DNA of 49,808 bases, from the NCBI GenBank assembly GCA_964347265.1, contig CAYFXV010000004.1, positions 1 through 49,808 on the forward strand, read 5' to 3'. The notes under the pieces were generated by a model that saw only the letters and a program-made list of their open reading frames with translations, was not told where the DNA came from and did not search any database. Shown here in pieces: positions 8,586-15,649 of the stretch. Within the stretch, counting starts at the first letter, position 1. The number at the start of each line of letters is the position of its first letter. Position numbers and translations under genes: made by a program. The DNA comes from CS1-C013 sp964347265. GTDB lineage: Archaea > Aenigmatarchaeota > Aenigmatarchaeia > Aenigmatarchaeales > Aenigmatarchaeaceae.

Positions 8586-8950
8586 AGGGACAAATTTTTA
8601 TAATGGCTGCAGTGTTAGTTTTAATAGCATTAATTTTGCTCAGAAATGCAATACAATCAATTGAAATTAAACCTAAGAATCTTCTTTATGAAAATTTTGT
8701 TAATTTAAAAAATGAATTAATTAAGACAGTAGACCTATCAATCTTAAATCAAGAAGATATTACAACAAATTTGAATAATTTTATAACATTTTCTACAAAT
8801 GTTCTTGAGCAAAGAGACTATGATGAAACTGTTGTATTTGAAATTTTTACTTATGGTAATACTACTGAAGTTTATATGAACATTTCCCTTAAACTAGAAA
8901 ATTCATTTATAGAAGATAAATTTATAATTAACAGGACGGTTTATTCATGA
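8582..8950 (+). CDS. pilin-like membrane-anchored protein D
   Basis: 122 residues from ATG 8582 (ATGA overlap with the previous stop). The head MKGQ is followed by a hydrophobic helix (about 4-22) and a soluble domain ending in a basic/aromatic tail. No cysteines or catalytic motif. Overlapping start and stop codons on both sides show it belongs to one translationally coupled series. Family not recognised; pilin-like from architecture and position. Confidence 0.68.
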   Translation: MKGQIFIMAAVLVLIALILLRNAIQSIEIKPKNLLYENFVNLKNELIKTVDLSILNQEDITTNLNNFITFSTNVLEQRDYDETVVFEIFTYGNTTEVYMNISLKLENSFIEDKFIINRTVYS

Positions 8951-10434
8951 AAGGAATTGATACCTTAATAGCGGCAGTTTTTATTATTTTAATTTCTATA
9001 GTGGGTATTATAATTGTTTTAGAAACCAGCCAATCTTCTATCGGAAGATTAGAAGAAATAAGTTTGATGGAAGAGGGTCGAGATATTTTAACTCAAATAG
9101 ATAACGCTGTTAGAGATGTTGCACAACAAGGTGAAGGATCAAGCAGAGTGTTGACAATTAGTGTAAGTGGTGGAAATTATTTTATAGACACAGAAAATGA
9201 AGCTGTTGTCTTTTCTATGTCTAGCCATTCCCAAATACTTGGTGTAGGTATTTCTAAAACTGAAGGAAACATAAACATGTTCGGAGAAATAAATAGAGTT
9301 TTTTTGAATATATCACATTCTAATGTAAATATTACTGAGGGAGGTAGATTCGGAAGGGGATATCATAATTTATTTATAAGAAACAATGGCTATGATTTTG
9401 CAAATCAAAAACAGATAATTAGTATATCATTAATACCAGTGTTGCCTCCAACTGCTATAACAGTTCAATTCAATCAGTCCGGTTCACCACTTATAGTGAG
9501 CGGAATTTATTTCAGTGGGTCTGCAGATGATTTAAACACTTTAGGTGAAGGAAGTACATACGATGTTGAAGAGGAGGGCTCAGTTTTTGGTGAATCACAG
9601 TATGCAAGACCAAGTTCTGATTTTTCAACAGGAAATTGGTTGGATTATCTATACAGTGAACCACTTTATGATGATATAGACGAGATTACAGTAGATGATG
9701 CTGATTATATTCAATCATCAATTAATCCTTCAGTTGATGTTTGTGATATAGGACTTTCATCTGTTACAGATCCCGAAGTTCATACAGGACATATTGTCAG
9801 ATATAGATATGCAGCAGTAATGTCAGGAACAGGTAAACCATCAGAAATAGATTTAGTAGTTAGACTCATGGAAGGCACTACTGAAATAGCAAGTTGGTCG
9901 CACAGTAATTTAGCTGGCGACCTTCCATTTGTAACATCAACACAAACACTTACGGAAGAACAAGCAAGTCTAATTTCAGATTATTCAAATTTAAGATTAA
10001 GATTCATAGCAAACAGGGTTGGAAGAGGTACAAGAGATATCTGGATTGAAATTTCATGGACAGAATTTGAGATTCAAGGCGAAGAAATTAATTATGAAGT
10101 AGAGGTTTGGCATAATTCTACTCCAATTAGCTATTCTGGAAATTTATACAGTATTAATGTTACTGTTAATTTCACAACTAATTTTTTTGACACATACTCT
10201 TTGCAAATTTATGATTGGACAAATTTACAATGGACTTCTACAGGTTGTGGTTCAGGTGATGTTCAACCAGACACACCAACACAATGGTGGTGTACTGAAA
10301 ATATTGACCCTATGAACTACAATTCTTCTGATAATATAGTAAGGATTAGAATTAAATCAACTGCTGATTCAGATCAAGGAACTTTAAAAGAAGATTACAT
10401 ACAATATTTTGTTAATTATATTCCACCTTCATAG
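8947..10434 (+). CDS. large pilin-like surface protein with beta-sandwich-like domain (candidate tip adhesin)
   Basis: 495 residues starting in an ATGA overlap. N-terminal MKGIDTLIAAV then a hydrophobic helix to about residue 26, an amphipathic stretch (LEEISLMEEGRDILTQIDNA) as in pilins, then beta-rich Thr/Ser/Asn-rich extracellular sequence. Residues ~215-375 contain the spaced pattern IDE..VDDADYIQSS, VRYRYA, LTEEQASLISDYSNLRLR, SWTEFEI, which I associate with lectin-like or structural beta-sandwich domains in many surface proteins (recognition from memory, not tested). It closes the pilin-like operon; a pilus-tip or adhesive subunit is the best guess. Confidence 0.68.
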   Translation: MKGIDTLIAAVFIILISIVGIIIVLETSQSSIGRLEEISLMEEGRDILTQIDNAVRDVAQQGEGSSRVLTISVSGGNYFIDTENEAVVFSMSSHSQILGVGISKTEGNINMFGEINRVFLNISHSNVNITEGGRFGRGYHNLFIRNNGYDFANQKQIISISLIPVLPPTAITVQFNQSGSPLIVSGIYFSGSADDLNTLGEGSTYDVEEEGSVFGESQYARPSSDFSTGNWLDYLYSEPLYDDIDEITVDDADYIQSSINPSVDVCDIGLSSVTDPEVHTGHIVRYRYAAVMSGTGKPSEIDLVVRLMEGTTEIASWSHSNLAGDLPFVTSTQTLTEEQASLISDYSNLRLRFIANRVGRGTRDIWIEISWTEFEIQGEEINYEVEVWHNSTPISYSGNLYSINVTVNFTTNFFDTYSLQIYDWTNLQWTSTGCGSGDVQPDTPTQWWCTENIDPMNYNSSDNIVRIRIKSTADSDQGTLKEDYIQYFVNYIPPS

Positions 10435-10439
10435 AAACC

Positions 10440-10447
10440 TTTATATG
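10440..10447 (+). promoter_or_regulatory. TATA box for the type IV pilin gene
   Basis: TTTATATG 24-31 bases before the ATG at 10471. This gives the candidate major pilin its own, probably leaderless, transcript, separate from the minor pilin-like operon. Confidence 0.6.
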
Positions 10448-10470
10448 CAGAGTTTTGCAATTTTTATAAC

Positions 10471-10902
10471 ATGAAAGGAATATCTCCAATTATAGCATCG
10501 GTTTTGTTAATTGCAATAACTATGAGTATTGCTGTTGTTTTGGCAGCCTATGTTACTACTTATACTAGAGAGGCTACAGAAGCTATACCATCAGCTTGTA
10601 TTGGTGGAGCACTGTTCTTTACAGAAACTTCTCCAACATATGATTCAGGAACTTGTGAGATCACCGCAGGTATAGAAGCACAATTTGTTGATTTAAATGG
10701 TTTTGTGGTTCAAACTGACAGAGGTGGAGTTATAAGTAATCAACCAACTACAGGCGTTACAGAATTAGATGCAGGTGATGCTGGAACAGTATATGCAGAT
10801 TTAGGAATTTCACCATGTCCAACAGATGTAGATTATGTCAGAGTTACGACAGCAAATTGTTTCAATGTTAGAACAGCTTGGGCAGCACCAACAGTAGTTT
10901 AA
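10471..10902 (+). CDS. archaeal type IV pilin (candidate major subunit)
   Basis: 143 residues. MKGISPIIASVLLIAITMS is the classic archaeal pilin N-terminus: a short charged leader ending in Gly, then a hydrophobic helix (about 5-28). The remaining domain is small, Thr/Gly/Ala-rich and has four cysteines (C43, C62, and two near the C-end), allowing disulfides. It would be cut by a class III (PibD-type) peptidase and polymerised by the platform encoded just upstream. Its own promoter and following T-rich terminator fit higher expression than the minor pilin-like genes. Confidence 0.88.
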   Translation: MKGISPIIASVLLIAITMSIAVVLAAYVTTYTREATEAIPSACIGGALFFTETSPTYDSGTCEITAGIEAQFVDLNGFVVQTDRGGVISNQPTTGVTELDAGDAGTVYADLGISPCPTDVDYVRVTTANCFNVRTAWAAPTVV

Positions 10903-10905
10903 TAG

Positions 10906-10920
10906 TTATTTTTTATTTTT
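10906..10920 (+). terminator. T-rich terminator after the pilin gene
   Basis: TTATTTTTTATTTTT directly after the pilin stop; archaeal transcription ends at such oligo-T runs without a hairpin. Confidence 0.5.
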
Positions 10921-10952
10921 AGAAGATTTATTTAGTTAGAGAGGTGATAAAA

Positions 10953-11120
10953 GTGGCATATAGTCATAAAAATAGTAGAGGAGATACTTTTTGGCTACAT
11001 CAAAAAGGAAAACTATTTTTCTTTTCTAGAAATCCAGAAGGAGCTATAGATTTACCTCCACATTTGGAAGTATTTGAAAATCCAAGAACAGGTTTGCCAA
11101 TGGTAAGGAAAAAGAAATAA
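10953..11120 (+). CDS. 55-residue conserved-looking small protein, GTG start
   Basis: GTG start supported by GAGGTGA at 10941-10947, 5 bases upstream. Coding begins VAYSHKNSRGDTFWLHQ and contains FFSRNPEGAIDLP and ENPRTGLPM before a basic VRKKK tail. The dense aromatic/basic composition, compact motifs and good ribosome-binding site argue that it is real. I believe similar short proteins occur in other DPANN genomes, but cannot verify this. No membrane segment or cysteines. Function unknown. Confidence 0.75.
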   Translation: MAYSHKNSRGDTFWLHQKGKLFFFSRNPEGAIDLPPHLEVFENPRTGLPMVRKKK

Positions 11121-11169
11121 TAACTCTTTCTTTTTTAAATATTAGTTTTAAAATAATAAATAGAATAAT

Positions 11170-11676
11170 ATGCCTAAAAGAAAAAAATCTTCTAAAAGAA
11201 GAAAAAGAGTTTCTAGACTACCACTAATAGTTTTTCTAATAATTATTTTGCTCTCTTTTGTAACAATAGCATTGGTTAACATGATAAATTTTGAAGACTA
11301 TCTAATTGCAAATGTTTTAGAGGTTTCAGGAAATACAATAATACTAGGCAATAATTGTACTGCCATAGTTGCTCAAACTTCCCCTGAAAGGGCTCACTCT
11401 ATTGAAATTGGTAAAAAAGGTATCATAGAACAAAGACCAAACACTCATGACATATTTGCACAGACTTTAAAAAGCTTTAATATAACTTTAGAGCAGGTTA
11501 CATTAGATAATTTTGAAGAAGGAATCTATTATGCCAATTTGCATTTAAGATCGGGAAATAAATTTTTAGAACTAGATGTAAAACCCTCAGACGGTATTTC
11601 TTTAGCTTTGAGAACCAATTCTTCGATTTATATTAACAAAACTCTATTAGAAGAAATTGGTAAGAACATTTGTTAA
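11170..11676 (+). CDS. membrane-anchored DUF151 / bifunctional-nuclease-like protein
   Basis: 168 residues. A basic N-terminal tail (PKRKKSSKRRKRVSR) is followed by one membrane helix (about 19-40), then a BFN/DUF151 domain (about 48-165) with family landmarks RPNTHDIFAQTLKSF, LDNFEEGIYYANLHL and LDVKPSDGISLALR. Bacterial and plant members have been reported to cut RNA and DNA. Membrane tethering by an N-terminal helix is a variation on the mostly soluble family; the orientation implied by the positive tail puts the domain outside. Convergent with the regulator on the other strand with no gap. Confidence 0.85.
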   Translation: MPKRKKSSKRRKRVSRLPLIVFLIIILLSFVTIALVNMINFEDYLIANVLEVSGNTIILGNNCTAIVAQTSPERAHSIEIGKKGIIEQRPNTHDIFAQTLKSFNITLEQVTLDNFEEGIYYANLHLRSGNKFLELDVKPSDGISLALRTNSSIYINKTLLEEIGKNIC

Positions 11677-12051
11677 TTAATCTAAACAAATTCTACAATC
11701 TTTTATATCAGGAAAAACTTTAATATGAATATCACATAACAACTTTCTCTTTCTAATTGTTTTACAAATATTGCAAAACGAATCTAATCTGGTTAGTGAA
11801 TTTAAATTACCAGAAGCTATCCTATCAACAAAAATTTCAATCTCTTTATTTATATTTTCATCTTTTTCTATACTTTTAATTTTAGAACCTCTTAGATTTC
11901 TCATATATTGTGATATAGCAGATTGGGTTAAACCTAATTTTAAAGCAGCATTTTGTTGTGTTAGTTTATATTTTTCCATTAATCTTTTTGCTATTAAAGC
12001 TCTCATTGTAGGAAGGACATACTGTGCAACAATTTCACAATAGGGTTTCAT
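11677..12051 (-). CDS. XRE-type HTH transcriptional regulator with C-terminal Cys cluster
   Basis: 124 residues. A helix-turn-helix at about 28-52 (LTQQNAALKLGLTQSAISQY) is followed by a C-terminal cluster C93xxC96, C106, H109, C119xxC122, plus C5. This matches the archaeal predicted regulators grouped as COG2522; the cysteines could bind zinc or an iron-sulfur cluster, making it a candidate metal or redox sensor. A perfect 7+1+7 palindrome touches its start codon and lies downstream of its TATA box, pointing to autorepression. Its targets are unknown; the divergent neighbour is a TrmB-family gene. Confidence 0.85.
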   Translation of the reverse strand: MKPYCEIVAQYVLPTMRALIAKRLMEKYKLTQQNAALKLGLTQSAISQYMRNLRGSKIKSIEKDENINKEIEIFVDRIASGNLNSLTRLDSFCNICKTIRKRKLLCDIHIKVFPDIKDCRICLD

Positions 12052-12066
12052 TATAACACTGTTATA
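12052..12066 (-). promoter_or_regulatory. palindromic operator candidate at the regulator's start codon
   Basis: TATAACA-C-TGTTATA: perfect 7-bp arms around one central base, immediately 5' of the regulator's ATG. A bound dimer here would block transcription initiation, as expected of an autorepressor. Confidence 0.55.
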
Positions 12067-12078
12067 AAATAGTATTAC

Positions 12079-12090
12079 AAATTTAAATTT
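12079..12090 (-). promoter_or_regulatory. TATA-like element of the HTH regulator
   Basis: AAATTTAAATTT, itself self-complementary, 28-39 bases before the minus-strand ATG. It could in principle serve either strand. Confidence 0.45.
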
Positions 12091-12148
12091 TTAACCCATG
12101 TCACTGAGTTAACCTCCGATATGTTTTATAACCGACCAGTAGTATGTA

Positions 12149-12156
12149 TTTAAATA
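12149..12156 (+). promoter_or_regulatory. distal TATA-like box upstream of the TrmB-family gene
   Basis: TTTAAATA-type box about 47 bases before a nearly identical proximal one. It may be a second promoter, or a promoter for a short unannotated transcript. Otherwise 12091-12195 holds no gene I can see. Confidence 0.3.
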
Positions 12157-12195
12157 TCTTACTATTATAATATTAATTACAAAACAGTAGCAAAG

Positions 12196-12204
12196 TTTAA
12201 ATAT
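12196..12204 (+). promoter_or_regulatory. proximal TATA box of the TrmB-family gene
   Basis: TTTAAATAT about 30-38 bases before ATG 12234, followed by GTGATGA as ribosome-binding site at 12227-12233. Confidence 0.55.
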
Positions 12205-12233
12205 AGAGATTATTTAATAAATAGAGTGATGAA

Positions 12234-13040
12234 ATGATAGTTTCACAAGACGTTTTAGACGCATTAAAACAAATCGGTTTAAACCTTTATGAAAGAAAAC
12301 TTTGGGTTGCTTTGCTTTCAAGAGGAACATCTACAGCCGGTGAGTTATCAACATTAGCTAAAGTTCCGCACAGTAGAACTTATGATGTCTTAGAATCTTT
12401 AGCAGAGAAAGGTTTTGTAATGATACAATCAACAAAACCTTTAAAGTACATAGCAATTCCTCCAAAAGAGTCCTTAGAAAGAGCAAAGAAAAAATTAAAG
12501 GAAAAAATGGAAGTTGGTATAGATAGAATAGAAAAATTTCAAAAATCTTTAGTTATAAAAGATTTAGAAAGAGTTTACAAGAAAGGAGTTAAGATTGTTG
12601 AACCTGGAGAAATGACAGGAGCTTTAAAAGGTAGGGATGCTCTGCATAGACAGCTTGAAACAGTTTTTAAAAATGCTAAGAATGAGGTATCAATTTTTAC
12701 AACAGCAAAAGGTTTAATGGAGTTGAACTCAAACCATAGTGATATTCTAAAGAAAGCAGCTAAAAAGGGAGTAAAAATAAGAATAGCAACCCCACTTGGA
12801 AAAAATACATCTAAAATTATAAATAGTTTAAAACAATTTGCTGAAATAAGGAAAATTGATAAACCAAATATTGCAGGAAGATTCGTTGTTTCAGATGGTA
12901 GTCATGTTGTTATGGCATTAACAGACGAGGAAGTTCATCCAACACAAGATTTTTCAATGTGGAGCCAAAGCGAACATGTAGCAGAAGATCTATTAGGTCC
13001 AATGTTCAATTTCATTTGGAAAAATTTAGAACCAGCTTAA
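12234..13040 (+). CDS. TrmB-family transcriptional regulator
   Basis: 268 residues. The N-terminal winged helix (about 10-80: LNLYERKLWVALLSRGTSTAGEL, PHSRTYDVLESLAEKGFV) is the TrmB signature. A coiled linker (85-115) and a C-terminal TrmB effector domain (about 125-265), rich in the phospholipase-D-like alternation seen in these regulators, follow. TrmB proteins control sugar uptake and central metabolism in euryarchaea; the ligand here cannot be read. Full length with no lesion. Ends convergently with thrS; the 46-base gap holds no clear signal. Confidence 0.92.
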   Translation: MIVSQDVLDALKQIGLNLYERKLWVALLSRGTSTAGELSTLAKVPHSRTYDVLESLAEKGFVMIQSTKPLKYIAIPPKESLERAKKKLKEKMEVGIDRIEKFQKSLVIKDLERVYKKGVKIVEPGEMTGALKGRDALHRQLETVFKNAKNEVSIFTTAKGLMELNSNHSDILKKAAKKGVKIRIATPLGKNTSKIINSLKQFAEIRKIDKPNIAGRFVVSDGSHVVMALTDEEVHPTQDFSMWSQSEHVAEDLLGPMFNFIWKNLEPA

Positions 13041-13086
13041 TAATTAAAATTATAATTCTGCTTCTGTTAAGGGTTAGTGCCCTTCA

Positions 13087-14979
13087 TCATTTCTTGTTCT
13101 TAATGTCATTAAGAATTTGTTTAACAAAATCTTTAACATTTACACCGAATTTAACTTTTCCGTCCCGGGTTCTAACTGCTATACTTTTATTCTTTTCTTC
13201 TTTGTCTCCTACAGTCAAAGCATAGGGAATCTTTTCTAACTGCGCATTTCTAATTTTATATTCAACTGTAGTAGAACTTCTATCAACTTCTACTCTTATA
13301 TCACATTTTTCTAATTCTTCTTTAATATGATTAGCAAATTTAAAATTTCTATCAGTTACGGGAACTATTCTTACTTGAATTGGAGACAACCAAAAAGGAA
13401 AAGCTCCTCCATAATGTTCCACTAAAATTCCTATGAATCTTTCTAATGCTCCATATATTGTTCTATGTATCATTACAATCCTATGTGGTTTGTTATCTTC
13501 TCCTACATAACTTAAATCAAATTTTTCAGGCATTGCCATATCAAGTTGTATTGTTCCACATTGCCATGTTCTTCCTAATACATCTTTTAGATGAAAATCA
13601 ATTTTAGGTCCATAAAAAGCTCCATCACCAGGATTTAATTTATAATCTATTTTTAATTCTTCTAATGCTTCTTTTAATGCTGCTTCTGCAGTTTCCCATT
13701 GTTCATCTGTTCCAATAGATTTTTCAGGTCTTGTTGAAAGTTCCATATGGTATTCAAGACCAAATGTTTTGTATATTTTATCTGAAAGTTTGATAACTCC
13801 AATAATTTCATCTTTTATTTGTTCATTTGTCATGAATATATGAGCATCGTCCTGAGTGATTGATCTTACTCTGAATAAACCTGAAAGAACTCCAGACAAT
13901 TCTTGTCTGTGAACAAGTCCGACTTCAGCCATTCTTAAAGGAAGTTCTCTATATGAATGAAATCTTGCTTTGTAAATTAACATTCCTCCAGGGCAGTTCA
14001 TCGGCTTTATTGCAAAATCTGCATCATCAATTTTAGTAAAATACATATTTTCTTTATAGTGGTCCCAATGTCCACTCCTTATCCAAAGATCTTTTCTCAA
14101 TATAATAGGCGTCTTAACTTCTACATAACCAGCTTTTTTGTGTTCTTCTCTCCAGAATTTCATTAACTCATTCCATAATATAACACCTTTTGGATGAAAC
14201 AGTGGCATTCCAGGAGCTTCTTCTTGGAAACTGTATAAATCTAGTTGCTGTCCAATTTTTCTATGGTCTCTTTCTTCTGCTTTTCTTTTTAAGTCTAAGA
14301 AAGCATTTAATTCTTTTTGGGTTCTAAATGAAATTCCATAAATTCTTTGTAGCATCGGATTGTTAGAATCTCCTCTCCAATAAGCTCCTGATAATTTTAT
14401 TAGTTTTATTGCTCCAATTTTTCCAGATGAAGGAACATGAGGACCTCTACACATATCAACAAAATCTCCTAATTTGTAAATAGAGATTTTTTCATCTTCC
14501 AATTCGCCTATTAACTCTAATTTGAATTTTTCTTTTGCAAACAATTTTTTAGCTTCTTGTTTTGAAATTTCCTTTTTTTCAAATGGTATATCTTTTTCAA
14601 TTATTTTTTTTATTTCATCTTCTATTTTTTCTAAATCTTCATCAGTGATTTTCAAATTATCAAAATCATAATAAAAACCTTCTTCTATAGAAGGTCCTAT
14701 ACCAAAATGAACATTAGGATAAACTTTCTTTACTGCAGCAGCCATTATGTGAGAAGAGCTATGCCAATAAACTTCTTTCCCTTTCTTATGATCAAAAGTC
14801 AAGATTTCTATTTTACAATCCTCTTTTATTGGATAGTTTAGATCAACTATTTTCTCATTTATTCTTGCAGCTAATGCATCTTTGAACAGTCTTTCTCCTA
14901 ACGTTTTTGCTATTTCTGCAGGAGTAATTCCATCTTTATGTTTTTCAGTTGACTCATCAGGAAATGTTATGTTAACCAT
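13087..14979 (-). CDS. thrS: threonyl-tRNA synthetase, bacterial type
   Basis: 630 residues with bacterial/eukaryotic domain order: TGS (1-62), N2 editing domain with HSSSH (H73, H77) and DMCRGPH (C177, H181), class II catalytic core with zinc ligands C329 (NCPGGM), H380 and the His of VMIHRTI, and a C-terminal anticodon domain. Many archaea instead use a ThrRS with a DTD-like N-terminal editing domain, so this gene was probably gained by transfer from bacteria, or inherited in a lineage that did. Divergent from tRNA-Gln, with its own TATA box. Confidence 0.97.
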   Translation of the reverse strand: MVNITFPDESTEKHKDGITPAEIAKTLGERLFKDALAARINEKIVDLNYPIKEDCKIEILTFDHKKGKEVYWHSSSHIMAAAVKKVYPNVHFGIGPSIEEGFYYDFDNLKITDEDLEKIEDEIKKIIEKDIPFEKKEISKQEAKKLFAKEKFKLELIGELEDEKISIYKLGDFVDMCRGPHVPSSGKIGAIKLIKLSGAYWRGDSNNPMLQRIYGISFRTQKELNAFLDLKRKAEERDHRKIGQQLDLYSFQEEAPGMPLFHPKGVILWNELMKFWREEHKKAGYVEVKTPIILRKDLWIRSGHWDHYKENMYFTKIDDADFAIKPMNCPGGMLIYKARFHSYRELPLRMAEVGLVHRQELSGVLSGLFRVRSITQDDAHIFMTNEQIKDEIIGVIKLSDKIYKTFGLEYHMELSTRPEKSIGTDEQWETAEAALKEALEELKIDYKLNPGDGAFYGPKIDFHLKDVLGRTWQCGTIQLDMAMPEKFDLSYVGEDNKPHRIVMIHRTIYGALERFIGILVEHYGGAFPFWLSPIQVRIVPVTDRNFKFANHIKEELEKCDIRVEVDRSSTTVEYKIRNAQLEKIPYALTVGDKEEKNKSIAVRTRDGKVKFGVNVKDFVKQILNDIKNKK

Positions 14980-14999
14980 AAAACCACTATATTACTATA

Positions 15000-15008
15000 T
15001 TTATATAA
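15000..15008 (-). promoter_or_regulatory. TATA box for thrS
   Basis: TTATATAAA on the minus strand, 21-29 bases before the thrS ATG at 14979; a short or absent leader is expected. Confidence 0.5.
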
Positions 15009-15039
15009 TCTTTTCTTAATTTATTTTATAATTGTATTT

Positions 15040-15149
15040 AGCCCCGTAGTGTAGCGGCCAAGCACACAGGGCTTTGGTCATAAGACTAAAGCATTGAGCT
15101 TTGCTATGAAAGAAACCCTGTAACGCAGGTTCGAATCCTGCCGGGGCTA
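15040..15149 (+). tRNA. tRNA-Gln (anticodon TTG) with a 37-base intron
   Basis: Acceptor agccccg/cggggct, anticodon stem caggg/ccctg, T-loop ttcgaat, discriminator A. The intron is 15078-15114, at the canonical 37/38 position. A textbook bulge-helix-bulge is visible: central helix cttt/aaag, bulges ggt and aaa, inner helix cata/tatg. Splicing gives the loop ctttgga (TTG, reads CAA/CAG). Confidence 0.95.
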
Positions 15150-15190
15150 TTCTTTTAAATAATTCTAAATAATGTTACTATTGTGATAAA

Positions 15191-15565
15191 ATGGCTGAAA
15201 GAACATTAGGGGTTACTATAATTGCAATTTTGGGTATTATAGGTGCAATTATAATGGTTATTGGCGGAATAATTTTGCTGTTTGTAGGAGCAGCCCTAGT
15301 AGCATTTCTCGGACCATTCGGTGCATTAGGAATCATTGGAGGTATAGTAGTCTTAATAGTTGGAATAATTCAGTTTTTAATTAGTTATGGATTATTTAAA
15401 ATGAAAAAGTGGGCACTATACGTAGAATTAATACTCTTGATAATAGGGATTGTAGGCAGTATAATAATGATGGCATATATCGGTGATTTAACACAAATAA
15501 TAATCATAATAATATACGCAATTATCTTTTACTACCTATACACCAAGAGAACTTTGTTTTCCTGA
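15191..15565 (+). CDS. small polytopic membrane protein of unknown function
   Basis: 124 residues, almost entirely Ile/Gly/Leu-rich membrane helices: about 7-35, 38-66 (with GPFGALGIIGGIVVL), 72-97 and 98-118. Short basic loops (KMKKW, YTKR) suggest cytoplasmic sides. GTGAT ribosome-binding site directly before the ATG. No family recognised and no polar residue cluster that would suggest transport. It stands between tRNA-Gln and the S12 operon, where L30e and nusA often lie in archaea, and ends in a T-rich terminator. Confidence 0.75.
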   Translation: MAERTLGVTIIAILGIIGAIIMVIGGIILLFVGAALVAFLGPFGALGIIGGIVVLIVGIIQFLISYGLFKMKKWALYVELILLIIGIVGSIIMMAYIGDLTQIIIIIIYAIIFYYLYTKRTLFS

Positions 15566-15572
15566 TACCCCA

Positions 15573-15586
15573 TTTTTTTTATTTTT
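15573..15586 (+). terminator. T-rich terminator before the S12 operon
   Basis: T8-A-T5 run starting 8 bases after the preceding stop; a typical archaeal U-tract terminator separating the membrane-protein gene from the S12 transcript. Confidence 0.55.
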
Positions 15587-15605
15587 CATATTTAAACCAA
15601 AAGAT

Positions 15606-15613
15606 TTTTAAAG
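15606..15613 (+). promoter_or_regulatory. TATA-like box for the S12-S7 operon
   Basis: TTTTTAAA about 37-44 bases before the S12 ATG at 15650, with GGTGAT at 15640-15645 as the ribosome-binding site. Confidence 0.45.
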
Positions 15614-15649
15614 TCTTATTTCTAAATATGCAAATACTCGGTGATAATT

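Noticed and set aside
15641..15649. GTG 15641 as the S12 start
   Set aside because: It lies inside the GGTGAT ribosome-binding site of ATG 15650; the longer form adds MII with no support.
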